Part shown: positions 7,687 through 14,028 of the stretch, piece by piece
Numbering within the stretch: position 1 is the stretch's first letter
Layout of the letters: every line of letters starts with the position of its first letter
DNA from: an uncultured Adlercreutzia sp.
GTDB lineage: Bacteria; Actinomycetota; Coriobacteriia; Coriobacteriales; Eggerthellaceae
Direction of reading: 5' to 3'
Assembly: GCA_902478715.1 (NCBI GenBank)
Contig: CABSMC010000056.1
Span: forward strand, 1-17,422
Length of the DNA stretch: 17,422 nucleotides
Notes under the pieces: model-generated
What the model was told of the DNA's origin: nothing
The model's input: the letters and a program-made list of their open reading frames with translations, nothing else
Database searches by the model: none
Position numbers and translations under genes: made by a program

Positions 7687-8544
7687 ATGATCGAGAAAAC
7701 GCAGCGTGACGATACGGGGCGTTCCGACCGAGCGAGTTCCGCAGCGACCGAAACAGCCCAGTGGGCTGTTTCGCAAAGCGAGGACTGTCTGAGCGAATCG
7801 GAATGCGCCGTAGCGGCACGCGGAGGGATGCGTAGCACTCGCTGCAAAGCCCCTTCCACATTCACCCAGTACAAGACGCTGCTCGCGAAGGACCTGAAGG
7901 CGGAGTTCCGCACCAAGGACATGATCGTGTCTATGGGCATCTACGCTTTCCTCGTCATCGTGGTGTTCGGCGTGGCGCTCTCCTTCGCCCGCCCGGGATC
8001 CGAGTTCCTCGAGGTTTCCGGTGGCCTTCTGTGGGCGCTCGTGGTGTTCACCTCGCTTCTGGGTCTGAACCGCTCGTTTTCCAAGGAGACGGAGAACGGC
8101 TGCTTGGAAGGCCTGCTTCTGGCTCCGCTCGACCGCGGCGTGATCTTTCTGGCCAAGGCGACGTCGAATTTGGTGTTTTTGGCATTGGTGGAAGTGATCG
8201 CCGTGCCGCTGTACTGGGTGTTCTTCTCCAGCTTCGCGGCGCCGGCCGATACGGGCTGGCTGCTCGTGGTGCCGCTTGTCGTGGGCAGCATCGGTATCGC
8301 CGGCATCGGCACCATGCTCTCCACCATCACGGCGGCCACCCGCGGCAAGGACGTCATGCTGGCGCTTTTGTTCGTCCCTGTGATCTTCCCGCTTTTGTAC
8401 GCCTGCGTGTCGGCCACCACCTGCGCGCTCGTGGGGGGAGACGTGTTCGCCGACGGGTTTTTCACGTCGCTGGCGCTCGGTGCCGGCTACGACGTGATCA
8501 TGATTCTGGCCAGCTGGGTGCTGTATGACTTTGTCGTCAACTAA
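7687..8544 (+). CDS. ccmB: Cytochrome c maturation ABC permease CcmB, with repeat-encoded N-terminal extension
   Basis: This 285-residue protein has a C-terminal part (about residue 60 on) that is a CcmB-type permease. FTQYKTLLAKDLKAEFRTKD is followed by six hydrophobic segments, the first near residues 79-100, and by the family-like SFSKETENGCLEGLLLAPLD. It partners CcmA. The first 59 residues are polar and unlike CcmB; residues about 9-42 come from the 100-bp palindromic repeat at 7713-7812, read in frame. ATG 7687 directly follows the ccmA stop. An in-frame ATG at 7828 would skip the repeat, but its GGAGG lies only one base before the start, too close for normal initiation. Either translation runs through the repeat, or the true start moved to 7828. 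Function is probably retained because the permease body is intact. Confidence 0.85.
   Translation: MIEKTQRDDTGRSDRASSAATETAQWAVSQSEDCLSESECAVAARGGMRSTRCKAPSTFTQYKTLLAKDLKAEFRTKDMIVSMGIYAFLVIVVFGVALSFARPGSEFLEVSGGLLWALVVFTSLLGLNRSFSKETENGCLEGLLLAPLDRGVIFLAKATSNLVFLALVEVIAVPLYWVFFSSFAAPADTGWLLVVPLVVGSIGIAGIGTMLSTITAATRGKDVMLALLFVPVIFPLLYACVSATTCALVGGDVFADGFFTSLALGAGYDVIMILASWVLYDFVVN
7713..7812. repeat. 100-bp palindromic repeat element, copy 2 (inside ccmB)
   Basis: This is the inverted copy of the element at 1093-1192. Bases 7711-7799 align without gaps to the reverse complement of 1106-1194. The outer arms, 7713-7727 and 7798-7812, pair with each other with two mismatches, yet their inner halves differ from copy 1 (TTCCGA/TCGGAA here, CCTTGA/TCAAGG in copy 1). 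The core is again a 25-nt palindrome, with G rather than C at its centre. It is embedded in the 5' coding part of ccmB without breaking the frame. Confidence 0.85.
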
Positions 8545-8555
8545 AGGAGGACTGA

Positions 8556-9323
8556 GTGACTGATAAGAAATTGAAATTGCCCGAGGCGGGGCAGTGGCCC
8601 GACAGGCTGGTGGTGCCGGCGCTCATTGCGGGCGCGGTGCTGTCCACGGTCGGCTTCCTCATGGCGTTCTTCTACGTGGCTCCCGTTGGGGGTGCTGCGG
8701 TGAACGGCGCCGAGCTCATCGGGGACGTGATGGTGTCCCAGAAAATGCTCCTGTCCCAGAAGATCTTTTACTTCCATATGCCCGTGGCTATCACCTCGTT
8801 CCTCGCCCTCGGCTTCGGGTGCTACTATGCGGTGCGGTTTCTCATGACGAAGAACCAGCGCTTCGATACCTGCTCGCGCATTTGCCTGGAGATCGCGCTT
8901 CTGTTCGTGGTGCTCACCATGATCACCGGCGAGATGTGGACCCGCTTCGAGTGGGGCGTGTGGTGGAGCTGGGAGCCGCGGCTGACGACGTATCTGATTC
9001 TGATGCTCATCGTGATCGCCTATTTCGTGCTGAGAAGCTCCGTGGACGAGCCCGAGCGCCGTGCCACCTTCGCCGCAGTCGTGGCCATCATTGCCACCAT
9101 CGACGTACCCATCTGCTTCATGATCACGCGCCTCATTCCGTCGTCCATTCACCCCGTGGTGCTGCGCGAGGGCGGTATGAGCCCCGAGATGGGCATGTGC
9201 GTGGGCCTGTGCGCGCTCGGCATGCTGCTCGTGGGCTTCGTGCTGTACCGTACGCGCTTCAACCAGGTGCGCCTTACCCAGCGCGTTGAAGCGCTCAAAG
9301 AGACCATCGACGACGAACGATAG
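8556..9323 (+). CDS. ccmC: Cytochrome c maturation haem exporter subunit CcmC
   Basis: This 255-residue membrane protein has six predicted membrane segments and the tryptophan-rich haem-binding segment WGVWWSWEPRL (133-143). Likely haem-ligand histidines flank it, His74 in FHMP and His199 in SIHP, matching the CcmC arrangement. CcmC loads haem onto CcmE. Its length is close to E. coli CcmC. The start is GTG 8556, which follows AAAGGAGG (8543-8550) by 5 bases; that site overlaps the ccmB stop. The C-terminus (about 240-255) is polar. CcsA/NrfE-like proteins share the WWD motif, but the size and neighbours favour CcmC. Confidence 0.93.
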   Translation: MTDKKLKLPEAGQWPDRLVVPALIAGAVLSTVGFLMAFFYVAPVGGAAVNGAELIGDVMVSQKMLLSQKIFYFHMPVAITSFLALGFGCYYAVRFLMTKNQRFDTCSRICLEIALLFVVLTMITGEMWTRFEWGVWWSWEPRLTTYLILMLIVIAYFVLRSSVDEPERRATFAAVVAIIATIDVPICFMITRLIPSSIHPVVLREGGMSPEMGMCVGLCALGMLLVGFVLYRTRFNQVRLTQRVEALKETIDDER

Positions 9324-9331
9324 CCCCTCCG

Positions 9332-9374
9332 TGTCATCCTGAGCGAGCGAAGCGAGTCGAAGGATCTCGCTTGA
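9332..9374. repeat. Short dispersed-type repeat (TCCTGAGCGAGCGAAGCGAG)
   Basis: The ccmC-ccmD gap (78 bases) is mostly filled by a sequence of the form GTCATCCTGAGCG..CGAAGCGAGTCGAAGGATCTC. It carries repeated GAGCGA/GCGAAG units and resembles widely distributed intergenic repeats whose translated frames give SLRSLRMT-like peptides. Only this single copy is seen in the window, so calling it a repeat rests on recall of similar sequences. Confidence 0.45.
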
Positions 9375-9401
9375 GTCGCCAACCAACGAGAAAGGTCGAA
9401 C

Positions 9402-9608
9402 ATGAATCCCATTCTTGCCGATATCTATTCCACTATCCTGCCCTCTGCCCCCTACATCATCGCGGCCTACGCGCTTCTGTGGGTGGCTCTGCTCGTGTAC
9501 GTGCTCATGGTGTTCCGCGGTACCAAGAAGGCTACCGCGCAGCTCACGCTTCTAGAGGAGGCCGTCGCCGATCAGCAGGCGAAGGCCCGCGAGGTGAGGG
9601 GCGAGTAG
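9402..9608 (+). CDS. ccmD: CcmD-like small membrane protein
   Basis: This 68-residue protein has one membrane segment (about residues 17-38, PYIIAAYALLWVALLVYVLM), then a basic FRGTKK and an acidic/Gln-rich helix (EEAVADQQAKAREV). That topology matches CcmD, a small protein that helps release haem-loaded CcmE from the CcmABC complex. Sequence conservation in this family is weak, so the name rests on topology and on its position as the last gene of the ccm set. AGAAAGG lies upstream of ATG 9402. Confidence 0.75.
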   Translation: MNPILADIYSTILPSAPYIIAAYALLWVALLVYVLMVFRGTKKATAQLTLLEEAVADQQAKAREVRGE

Positions 9609-9615
9609 CGCCGGC

Positions 9616-9661
9616 GGCCTTAAAACTACATCGTGCGCCTGGCAGATGCGGTTTTAAGGCC
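9616..9661. repeat. 11-bp perfect inverted repeat after ccmD
   Basis: GGCCTTAAAAC (9616-9626) and GTTTTAAGGCC (9651-9661) are perfect complements around a 24-nt centre that can itself pair (CATC/GATG). No T-tract follows directly. It begins 8 bases after the ccmD stop and sits just before a second, stronger hairpin. It could be a 3' RNA structure protecting the ccm mRNA, or a protein-binding site. Confidence 0.6.
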
Positions 9662-9669
9662 AGAAGACG

Positions 9670-9718
9670 AAAGGGAGGCCTCGGTGTCCTTGTTCGGGGA
9701 CACCGAGGCCTCCCTTTT
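9670..9718. terminator. Strong rho-independent terminator, probably bidirectional
   Basis: A perfect 20-bp stem (9670-9689 with 9698-9717) with an 8-nt loop is followed by TTTT on the + strand. The run of A at its 5' side gives a short T-run on the other strand. It ends the ccm operon and separates it from the restriction-modification genes. Confidence 0.88.
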
Positions 9719-9722
9719 GCGA

Positions 9723-9728
9723 TAGAAT
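9723..9728 (+). promoter_or_regulatory. Possible -10 box for the restriction-modification genes
   Basis: TAGAAT differs from TATAAT at one position and lies 43 bases before the methyltransferase start, just past the terminator. No good -35 is visible at the right distance, because the terminator stem occupies that position. Weak call. Confidence 0.3.
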
Positions 9729-9770
9729 GGCGGATCAATAGGTTGCACTTCGGAAAAGGAGGCGAGGGTC

Positions 9771-11444
9771 ATGGCATACGGTTCGGCGCTCAGCGCGGCA
9801 GAAGATACGCCTAGTGCGCGCAAGGCCCGCGGAGCCTTCTATACTCCGCCTGAGTTGGCGAGCTTCGTGGCTCGATGGGCGATTCGCTCCCCAGGCGATC
9901 ATATACTTGAGCCGGCTTGCGGGGAGGCCGAGTTTCTTGTCGCCGCTTTCGGCCGACTACAGTCGCTAGGTTGCAAATCTGCTGTGTGCGCGCGCAATAT
10001 CGTCGGCTTTGAGGTGCATAAGGCCAGTGCAGAGAAGGCCGCCGAGCGACTGCGAACCTTAGGCTGCTCTGCCGAGATCGCCGTCTCTGATTTTCTTCGA
10101 CTTGCGCCTGATCCATCCTTCGACGCAGTAATCGGGAATCCGCCCTATGTGCGGTTTCAATCGCTGTCGTCTGACCAAAAAGACGCCATCGGCGCCATCG
10201 CCGAGCGCCACGGCATCGCCGTAAGCTCGCTCTCGTCCCTCTGGATGCCCTTCGTGCTCCAAGCGGTCTCCTTCCTAAAGGTTGGCGGACGCCTCGGTTT
10301 GGTTCTTCCCGCCGAACTTCTCACGGTTAACTATGCGGCTCCTCTGAGGTCCTTCCTCATGGCATCATTTTCGTCGGTGCGTCTGGCAACGTTTGACGAG
10401 CCGGTTTTTCCCGAGGTGCAGGAGGAGGTTGTCCTTCTTCTGGCCGATGGTTGGAAGACGGGGTCGTGCTCGGCCATTACGTGGCAACAGTGCGACGATG
10501 CTTCCGATCTTGCTTCAGATAAACTGGCACTTTACCAACCTCCTTCGGAGGGTGCGCGCTGGTCGGGGCTTTTCGCCTCAGGTGACTCTCTTTCCTCGCT
10601 GAACCGGCTTACGAGTGCGGGCGAATTCGTCCCCCTCTCCCAATGGGGAACTTTGTCGCTGGGAGCCGTGACAGGCAACAACGGTTTCTTTGTCCTGAAT
10701 CAGAGCGAATTCGAGCAGTGGGGGCTTGGCTCCGATGATGTACTGCGTCTCTGCCCACCAGGATCGAGGCACTTGCGTCGTTTGGCGTATACGGAAAAGG
10801 ATGAAAGAGCCGCCGTGGAACGGGGCGCGGGGGTCTATCTCTTTCGTCCCGGCGCCGATCCTTCGGAGGCGGCGCAGCGCTACATTGCCTACGGGGAGGA
10901 TCTCGGTGTGCAGGATGCCTACAAATGCCGGGTAAGAAGTCCCTGGTGGCGGGTGCCTGTCGGGCAGATTCCTGATGCGTTCGTCACGTATATGAACGCT
11001 TACGGTCCCAATATCTGTGCCAATGACGCGAAGGTGCGCATTCTGAACTCCTGTCACAGCCTGTTCTATCATTCAGAAATAGATGAGGCGGTGCGCTCGC
11101 TTCTTCCCATCGCCTCTCTCAATTCTGCCACGATGTTCGGGGCGGAGATAACGGGGAGAGCCTACGGGGGTGGCATGCTAAAGCTGGAGCCGCGGGAGGC
11201 CTCCCAGTTGGCAGTTCCGTCGTCTGCGTTGGTAGCCTCGTGCGCCAATGATCTTCGGGCTGTTGCTCCCTATGTGGAGAAGCTTCTGGAAAAACGTGAC
11301 TACGATGGTGCGATCTCGCTGGTGGACGCCGTGCTCATCCCGCGAACTTCCCTTCAAGAGGTGAGCTTCGTGCAGATGAAGTCCAGTGCGACGCTCATGC
11401 GGTTGCGCCGAAAGAAGCGCGCCAAGTTCAAGAAGGTGGGGTAA
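9771..11444 (+). CDS. TaqI-like adenine-N6 DNA methyltransferase (type II modification enzyme)
   Basis: This 557-residue protein has a gamma-class N6-adenine methyltransferase N-terminus: motif X FYTPPELASF (23-32), motif I EPACGEAEFL (48-57, AdoMet binding) and catalytic motif IV NPPY (123-126). The order X-I-IV and the motif I variant resemble M.TaqI (EPACAHGPFL) and Eco57I-type enzymes. The region after about residue 270 would be the target-recognition domain; it ends in a basic tail, RRKKRAKFKKVG. The enzyme should methylate adenine in an unknown DNA site. ATG 9771 is 8 bases after AAGGAGG (9756-9762). The stop overlaps the ATG of the next gene by one base (TAATG), so the two are translated together. 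Base composition and codon use look less GC-rich than in the ccm genes, fitting horizontal acquisition. Confidence 0.88.
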   Translation: MAYGSALSAAEDTPSARKARGAFYTPPELASFVARWAIRSPGDHILEPACGEAEFLVAAFGRLQSLGCKSAVCARNIVGFEVHKASAEKAAERLRTLGCSAEIAVSDFLRLAPDPSFDAVIGNPPYVRFQSLSSDQKDAIGAIAERHGIAVSSLSSLWMPFVLQAVSFLKVGGRLGLVLPAELLTVNYAAPLRSFLMASFSSVRLATFDEPVFPEVQEEVVLLLADGWKTGSCSAITWQQCDDASDLASDKLALYQPPSEGARWSGLFASGDSLSSLNRLTSAGEFVPLSQWGTLSLGAVTGNNGFFVLNQSEFEQWGLGSDDVLRLCPPGSRHLRRLAYTEKDERAAVERGAGVYLFRPGADPSEAAQRYIAYGEDLGVQDAYKCRVRSPWWRVPVGQIPDAFVTYMNAYGPNICANDAKVRILNSCHSLFYHSEIDEAVRSLLPIASLNSATMFGAEITGRAYGGGMLKLEPREASQLAVPSSALVASCANDLRAVAPYVEKLLEKRDYDGAISLVDAVLIPRTSLQEVSFVQMKSSATLMRLRRKKRAKFKKVG

Positions 11445-12286
11445 TGGATTCCTACCAGAAGTTCGAAGACGCTATCGTAGAGTACTGGGAGGCGCGTGGC
11501 ACCTCGAGCGTGCGCCGGCCCTATTGGTCTGAGGCTGGCGAGCCGATCTTGGAATTGCCTCTGCTGGAGAAGCTTCTCACGGTGTCGGTGCAAGCTGGGA
11601 GCAGCGCCCAGTCTGGCAGTTTGGCCAAGGCTTTGGATATGTGGGCGGCCGAAGAGCTGCGCGCAGCTGGCTTTGATGCCCAATCGGTGTGGCCGCGGCT
11701 CGTGCGGCCGCGGGTTTTAGACCCTTCGGTCCTGCGCTTCATCGGTTCACTGGATGCGCAAACGGCGGAAAAATGCTGCGAAGCCCTTCCGCGTTTTGCC
11801 AGCGCCAATGCCAACGTGCTCGGATCGACCTATTGCAAGCAGGTTGATGTTGGCTTGTCCTCTTGGATGACAGGCCCTGAAATCCTCATCTCGACAAAGA
11901 CCATGAGCTCAGCATTTGGCAAAAACCTCGCCAACCGCTTTGAAGAGGCCTACGGCGATGCGAAGAATTTGAAAGGGCGTCACCCGCTTGCCACGCTCGG
12001 CTTCTTCTTCCTTCTGAACTCTTCCATTGTCGATGAGCCGCGAAATTTCTCCAAGGCCATCACCATGCTTCAGAAGCTGCGCGTGGAAGACGATGCCTAC
12101 GATGCAACCTGTCTTATGCTCGTCGATTGGGAGGAGGACGGGCGGCTTGCGATCTCCCCTTTGAACGAGAAGGTGCCTGAAGAGCTGTCGGCCACCTCGT
12201 TCTTCCGCGAGATCGTCGATCTGACCTTGTTGCGGGGAGCGCCCGAGAGCCACGAATTGGCACGGGAGAAACGGCGTCTTCTGTAG
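11444..12286 (+). CDS. Probable type II restriction endonuclease partner of the upstream methyltransferase
   Basis: This 280-residue cytoplasmic protein has no signal peptide or membrane segment. The segment from about 126 to 200 (STYCKQVDVGLSS, EILISTKTM, SAFGKNLANRFEEAYGDAKN, HPLATLGF) looks like a nuclease core. Asp135, Glu146 and Lys152 (in STK) could form a degenerate PD-(D/E)XK site, with Ser where Asp/Glu usually stands. That catalytic reading is inference. The one-base overlap with the methyltransferase stop and the lack of any other endonuclease candidate nearby argue for a restriction role. I cannot name the family or the recognition site. It could also be an accessory or control subunit. 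Confidence 0.6.
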   Translation: MDSYQKFEDAIVEYWEARGTSSVRRPYWSEAGEPILELPLLEKLLTVSVQAGSSAQSGSLAKALDMWAAEELRAAGFDAQSVWPRLVRPRVLDPSVLRFIGSLDAQTAEKCCEALPRFASANANVLGSTYCKQVDVGLSSWMTGPEILISTKTMSSAFGKNLANRFEEAYGDAKNLKGRHPLATLGFFFLLNSSIVDEPRNFSKAITMLQKLRVEDDAYDATCLMLVDWEEDGRLAISPLNEKVPEELSATSFFREIVDLTLLRGAPESHELAREKRRLL

Positions 12287-12337
12287 GGGAGTGCTCTGGA
12301 ACCGCCTGGTTGGGACATGCGGGCCTGAGCGCAATAT

Positions 12338-12372
12338 AGCCCGTTTAGGTGATACGCCTAGGCGGGCTTTCC
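12338..12372 (+). terminator. Terminator-like hairpin after the restriction-modification genes
   Basis: AGCCCG (12338-12343) pairs with CGGGCT (12363-12368), and an inner TAGGTG/CGCCTA stem extends the helix. TTTCCC follows, a weak T-run. It lies about 50 bases after the probable endonuclease stop. Confidence 0.55.
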
Positions 12373-12460
12373 CGTATTATAGTGGCAGAGCAAAGCTCGA
12401 AACCTTCCTCGGAGCCGCCCTTCCTCCCCCTTCCTTCCGGCGGCAACCGAGATCTTACGC

Positions 12461-12492
12461 AAGACGGTCGCCCCTCGGGTCGGCCGTCTTTT
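12461..12492 (+). terminator. Second terminator-like hairpin between convergent genes
   Basis: AAGACGG (12461-12467) pairs with CCGTCTT (12484-12490), with partial inner pairing and a TTTT run at the 3' side. It would stop + strand transcription before the convergent DUF4143 remnant. The minus side has no T-run beyond the stem. Confidence 0.6.
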
Positions 12493-12507
12493 GCATGGTG
12501 CGTTTGC

Positions 12508-13358
12508 TTATCGAAAGAACCACTTGTAGGCAGGGACAACCTCGATAGGACCGGCTTCGGTTTCTATGCGCTCCTCTTCCCTCAGCGTCACGATGGTGCC
12601 TTCCTCGATGCCCGTCGCTTCCATGGCGGCAACGAGGGAATCCACCTTCCGTTCGCGAGTGCGTGGGGAGGCTATGGATGCTGTCACCTGGATGAGGGCG
12701 TAGGGCTCGGCGGAGAGCGCATCGCCGAGTAGGAAGTCCACTTTCTGCCCCCGAGGCCCCGGTGCGGTGTAGGAGGTGATCGATTCGGTGCGCTTGCCCG
12801 CCATGCGCCGACGCAACTCCAGGTAGACCGCTGTTTCGAACCGTTTGCCCACATCCTGCTGATTTGCTCGCGAGACGGCGTAGACGATGCCCGGGTCGAT
12901 GCCGTACACCTTCGGCGTCGCCGTGGTCTGGGGCTTCAGCGCGAAGGCGTGCTCCTCTACTTTCATGAGCAGGAAGGCCTGGCGCAGAAGATCCATGATG
13001 CGGTCCGCCTTCTCCCAATATATCTTGAAGCCGAGCTCTTTGAAGCTTTCGACGAGCTGGTTGACGGATAACTCGCAAGCCGTGTTGCGCAGACCGTGCA
13101 GGGCGAACTGATTGGCGAGTCGGATGTCCTCGCGGCTCAGGCGCTCTGCCACGTCGCGGGCCACGACATCGCGTACGTAGCTCTGTAAAAGCTCGATACG
13201 GTCTTCGTTGAGGCGATTCTGCACGCCGGGGAAGCCACCCTCCGTCAGGTAGCGGTCGAACATCCCTTCCAGGAGTGTTTGCGTCTGGGGCGAGAACGCC
13301 GATCCTTCCAAGCGGTCTTCTGTGATGCCTCCGCCGTAAGGGCCGCAATGTTGTCCAT
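12508..13358 (-). pseudogene. AAA_14/DUF4143-type ATPase remnant lacking its ATPase domain
   Basis: Reading minus from about 13311, 267 codons encode the C-terminal part of the common AAA/DUF4143 protein family: FDRYLTEGGFP, then LLQSYVRDVVARDVAER, then the DUF4143 region, ending YALIQVTASI and IEVVPAYKWFFR. Full proteins are about 400-430 residues, with Walker motifs in the first 150; none is present here and there is no room for them. The only start at the head of this frame is a TTG at 13311. Upstream, ATG 13358 with GGAGAAA before it opens MDNIAALTAEASQKTAW in a different frame that stops after 37 codons. This suggests the original start region, joined out of frame by an internal deletion. 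The family's role is poorly defined. An expressed C-terminal fragment from TTG cannot be excluded. Confidence 0.75.
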
Positions 13359-13377
13359 GGCTTTCTCCAGATACAAA

Positions 13378-13431
13378 CTTCTAAAAATTTTTGAGAAGTT
13401 GGCGCGTAAGCTTCTCAAAAGTTTTTAGAAG
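13378..13431. promoter_or_regulatory. Paired palindromes upstream of the DUF4143 remnant, possible operator
   Basis: Two 21-bp units (13378-13398 and 13411-13431), separated by 12 bases, are reverse complements of each other with one mismatch. Each is itself nearly palindromic (CTTCT..AAAAATTTTT..AGAAG form). Centres are 33 bp apart, about three helical turns, as expected for two dimers binding the same DNA face. They lie 20-73 bases before the presumed original start at 13358. The site could instead form a long RNA hairpin. Confidence 0.6.
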
Positions 13432-13495
13432 CTGTAAACAGGGATGGTATTAAAGAGGAGCCGACCCAGCTGTTCGGACAGTTCGGATTGCCCAT

Positions 13496-13828
13496 TTAAA
13501 GCCCCAGCTCCTTCTCTCCCCATTGCTTCAGAGCGGGGAGAATGGGCACGAAGCTTTCGCCTTGTGGGGTGAGGGTGTATTCCACGCGCGGGGGCACCTC
13601 GCCGAAATCAGTGCGCGTGAGGAAACCGTTGTTCACGAGTTCCTTGAGCTGCTTGGAAAGCGTGGACTCGGATATGTTTCCAATGCAGCGCTTCAGCTGC
13701 CCGAAATGCCGCACGTCTTTAAGCGCGATGTAGAAGAGAATCTCGATCTTCCATTTTCCGCCGATCATGCGCTGGATGATGGAGACGGACTTGCAGCGCT
13801 CCACCTCTTCGCCTTGCCTTCGAGCCAT
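13496..13828 (-). CDS. HxlR-family winged-helix transcriptional regulator
   Basis: This 110-residue protein has the HxlR pattern: an N-terminal Cys12, the helix MIGGKWKIEILFYI (21-34), FGQLKRCI, ISESTLSKQLKELVNNGFLTR as the recognition helix and wing, and VPPRVEYTLTPQGESFVPIL near the end. Members bind DNA as dimers, and some sense redox stress or aldehydes through the conserved Cys. ATG 13828 is preceded on the minus strand by AGAGGAAG. It is divergent from the radical SAM gene and lies upstream of the DUF4143 remnant on the same strand. Its target is unknown; the shared intergenic region with the radical SAM gene is the obvious candidate. Confidence 0.9.
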   Translation of the reverse strand: MARRQGEEVERCKSVSIIQRMIGGKWKIEILFYIALKDVRHFGQLKRCIGNISESTLSKQLKELVNNGFLTRTDFGEVPPRVEYTLTPQGESFVPILPALKQWGEKELGL

Positions 13829-14028
13829 AGGTCTTCCTCTCTTCTACTTCAGAAAAAGACAGTACTTCAAATCGAATACCAATCCTAGCATGATGACAGG
13901 GAACGGAATCGATGGCGCATGGGGTGGGGAGCGAAATCGGCGATGAGCGCCTTGAAGGCGTGTCAGTGAAGGATTTAATGTCGACAACGATTTTCCCAAT
14001 CGCACCAAGCATGAGAGAAAGGAGTGCC

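Noticed and set aside
6667..7776. Long minus-strand frame opposite ccmA and the end of ccmF
   Set aside because: Its composition is typical antisense shadow, and its end is Arg/Pro repeats opposite the Ala/Asp tail of ccmF. No ribosome site.
12455..13348. 297-codon minus-strand frame overlapping the DUF4143 remnant
   Set aside because: Arg/His/Pro-rich shadow in another frame. The DUF4143 frame has the recognisable family sequence.
13912..14028. Upstream start for the radical SAM gene
   Set aside because: No ribosome site at 13912, and the 39 extra residues do not fit the family. The site before 14029 is good.
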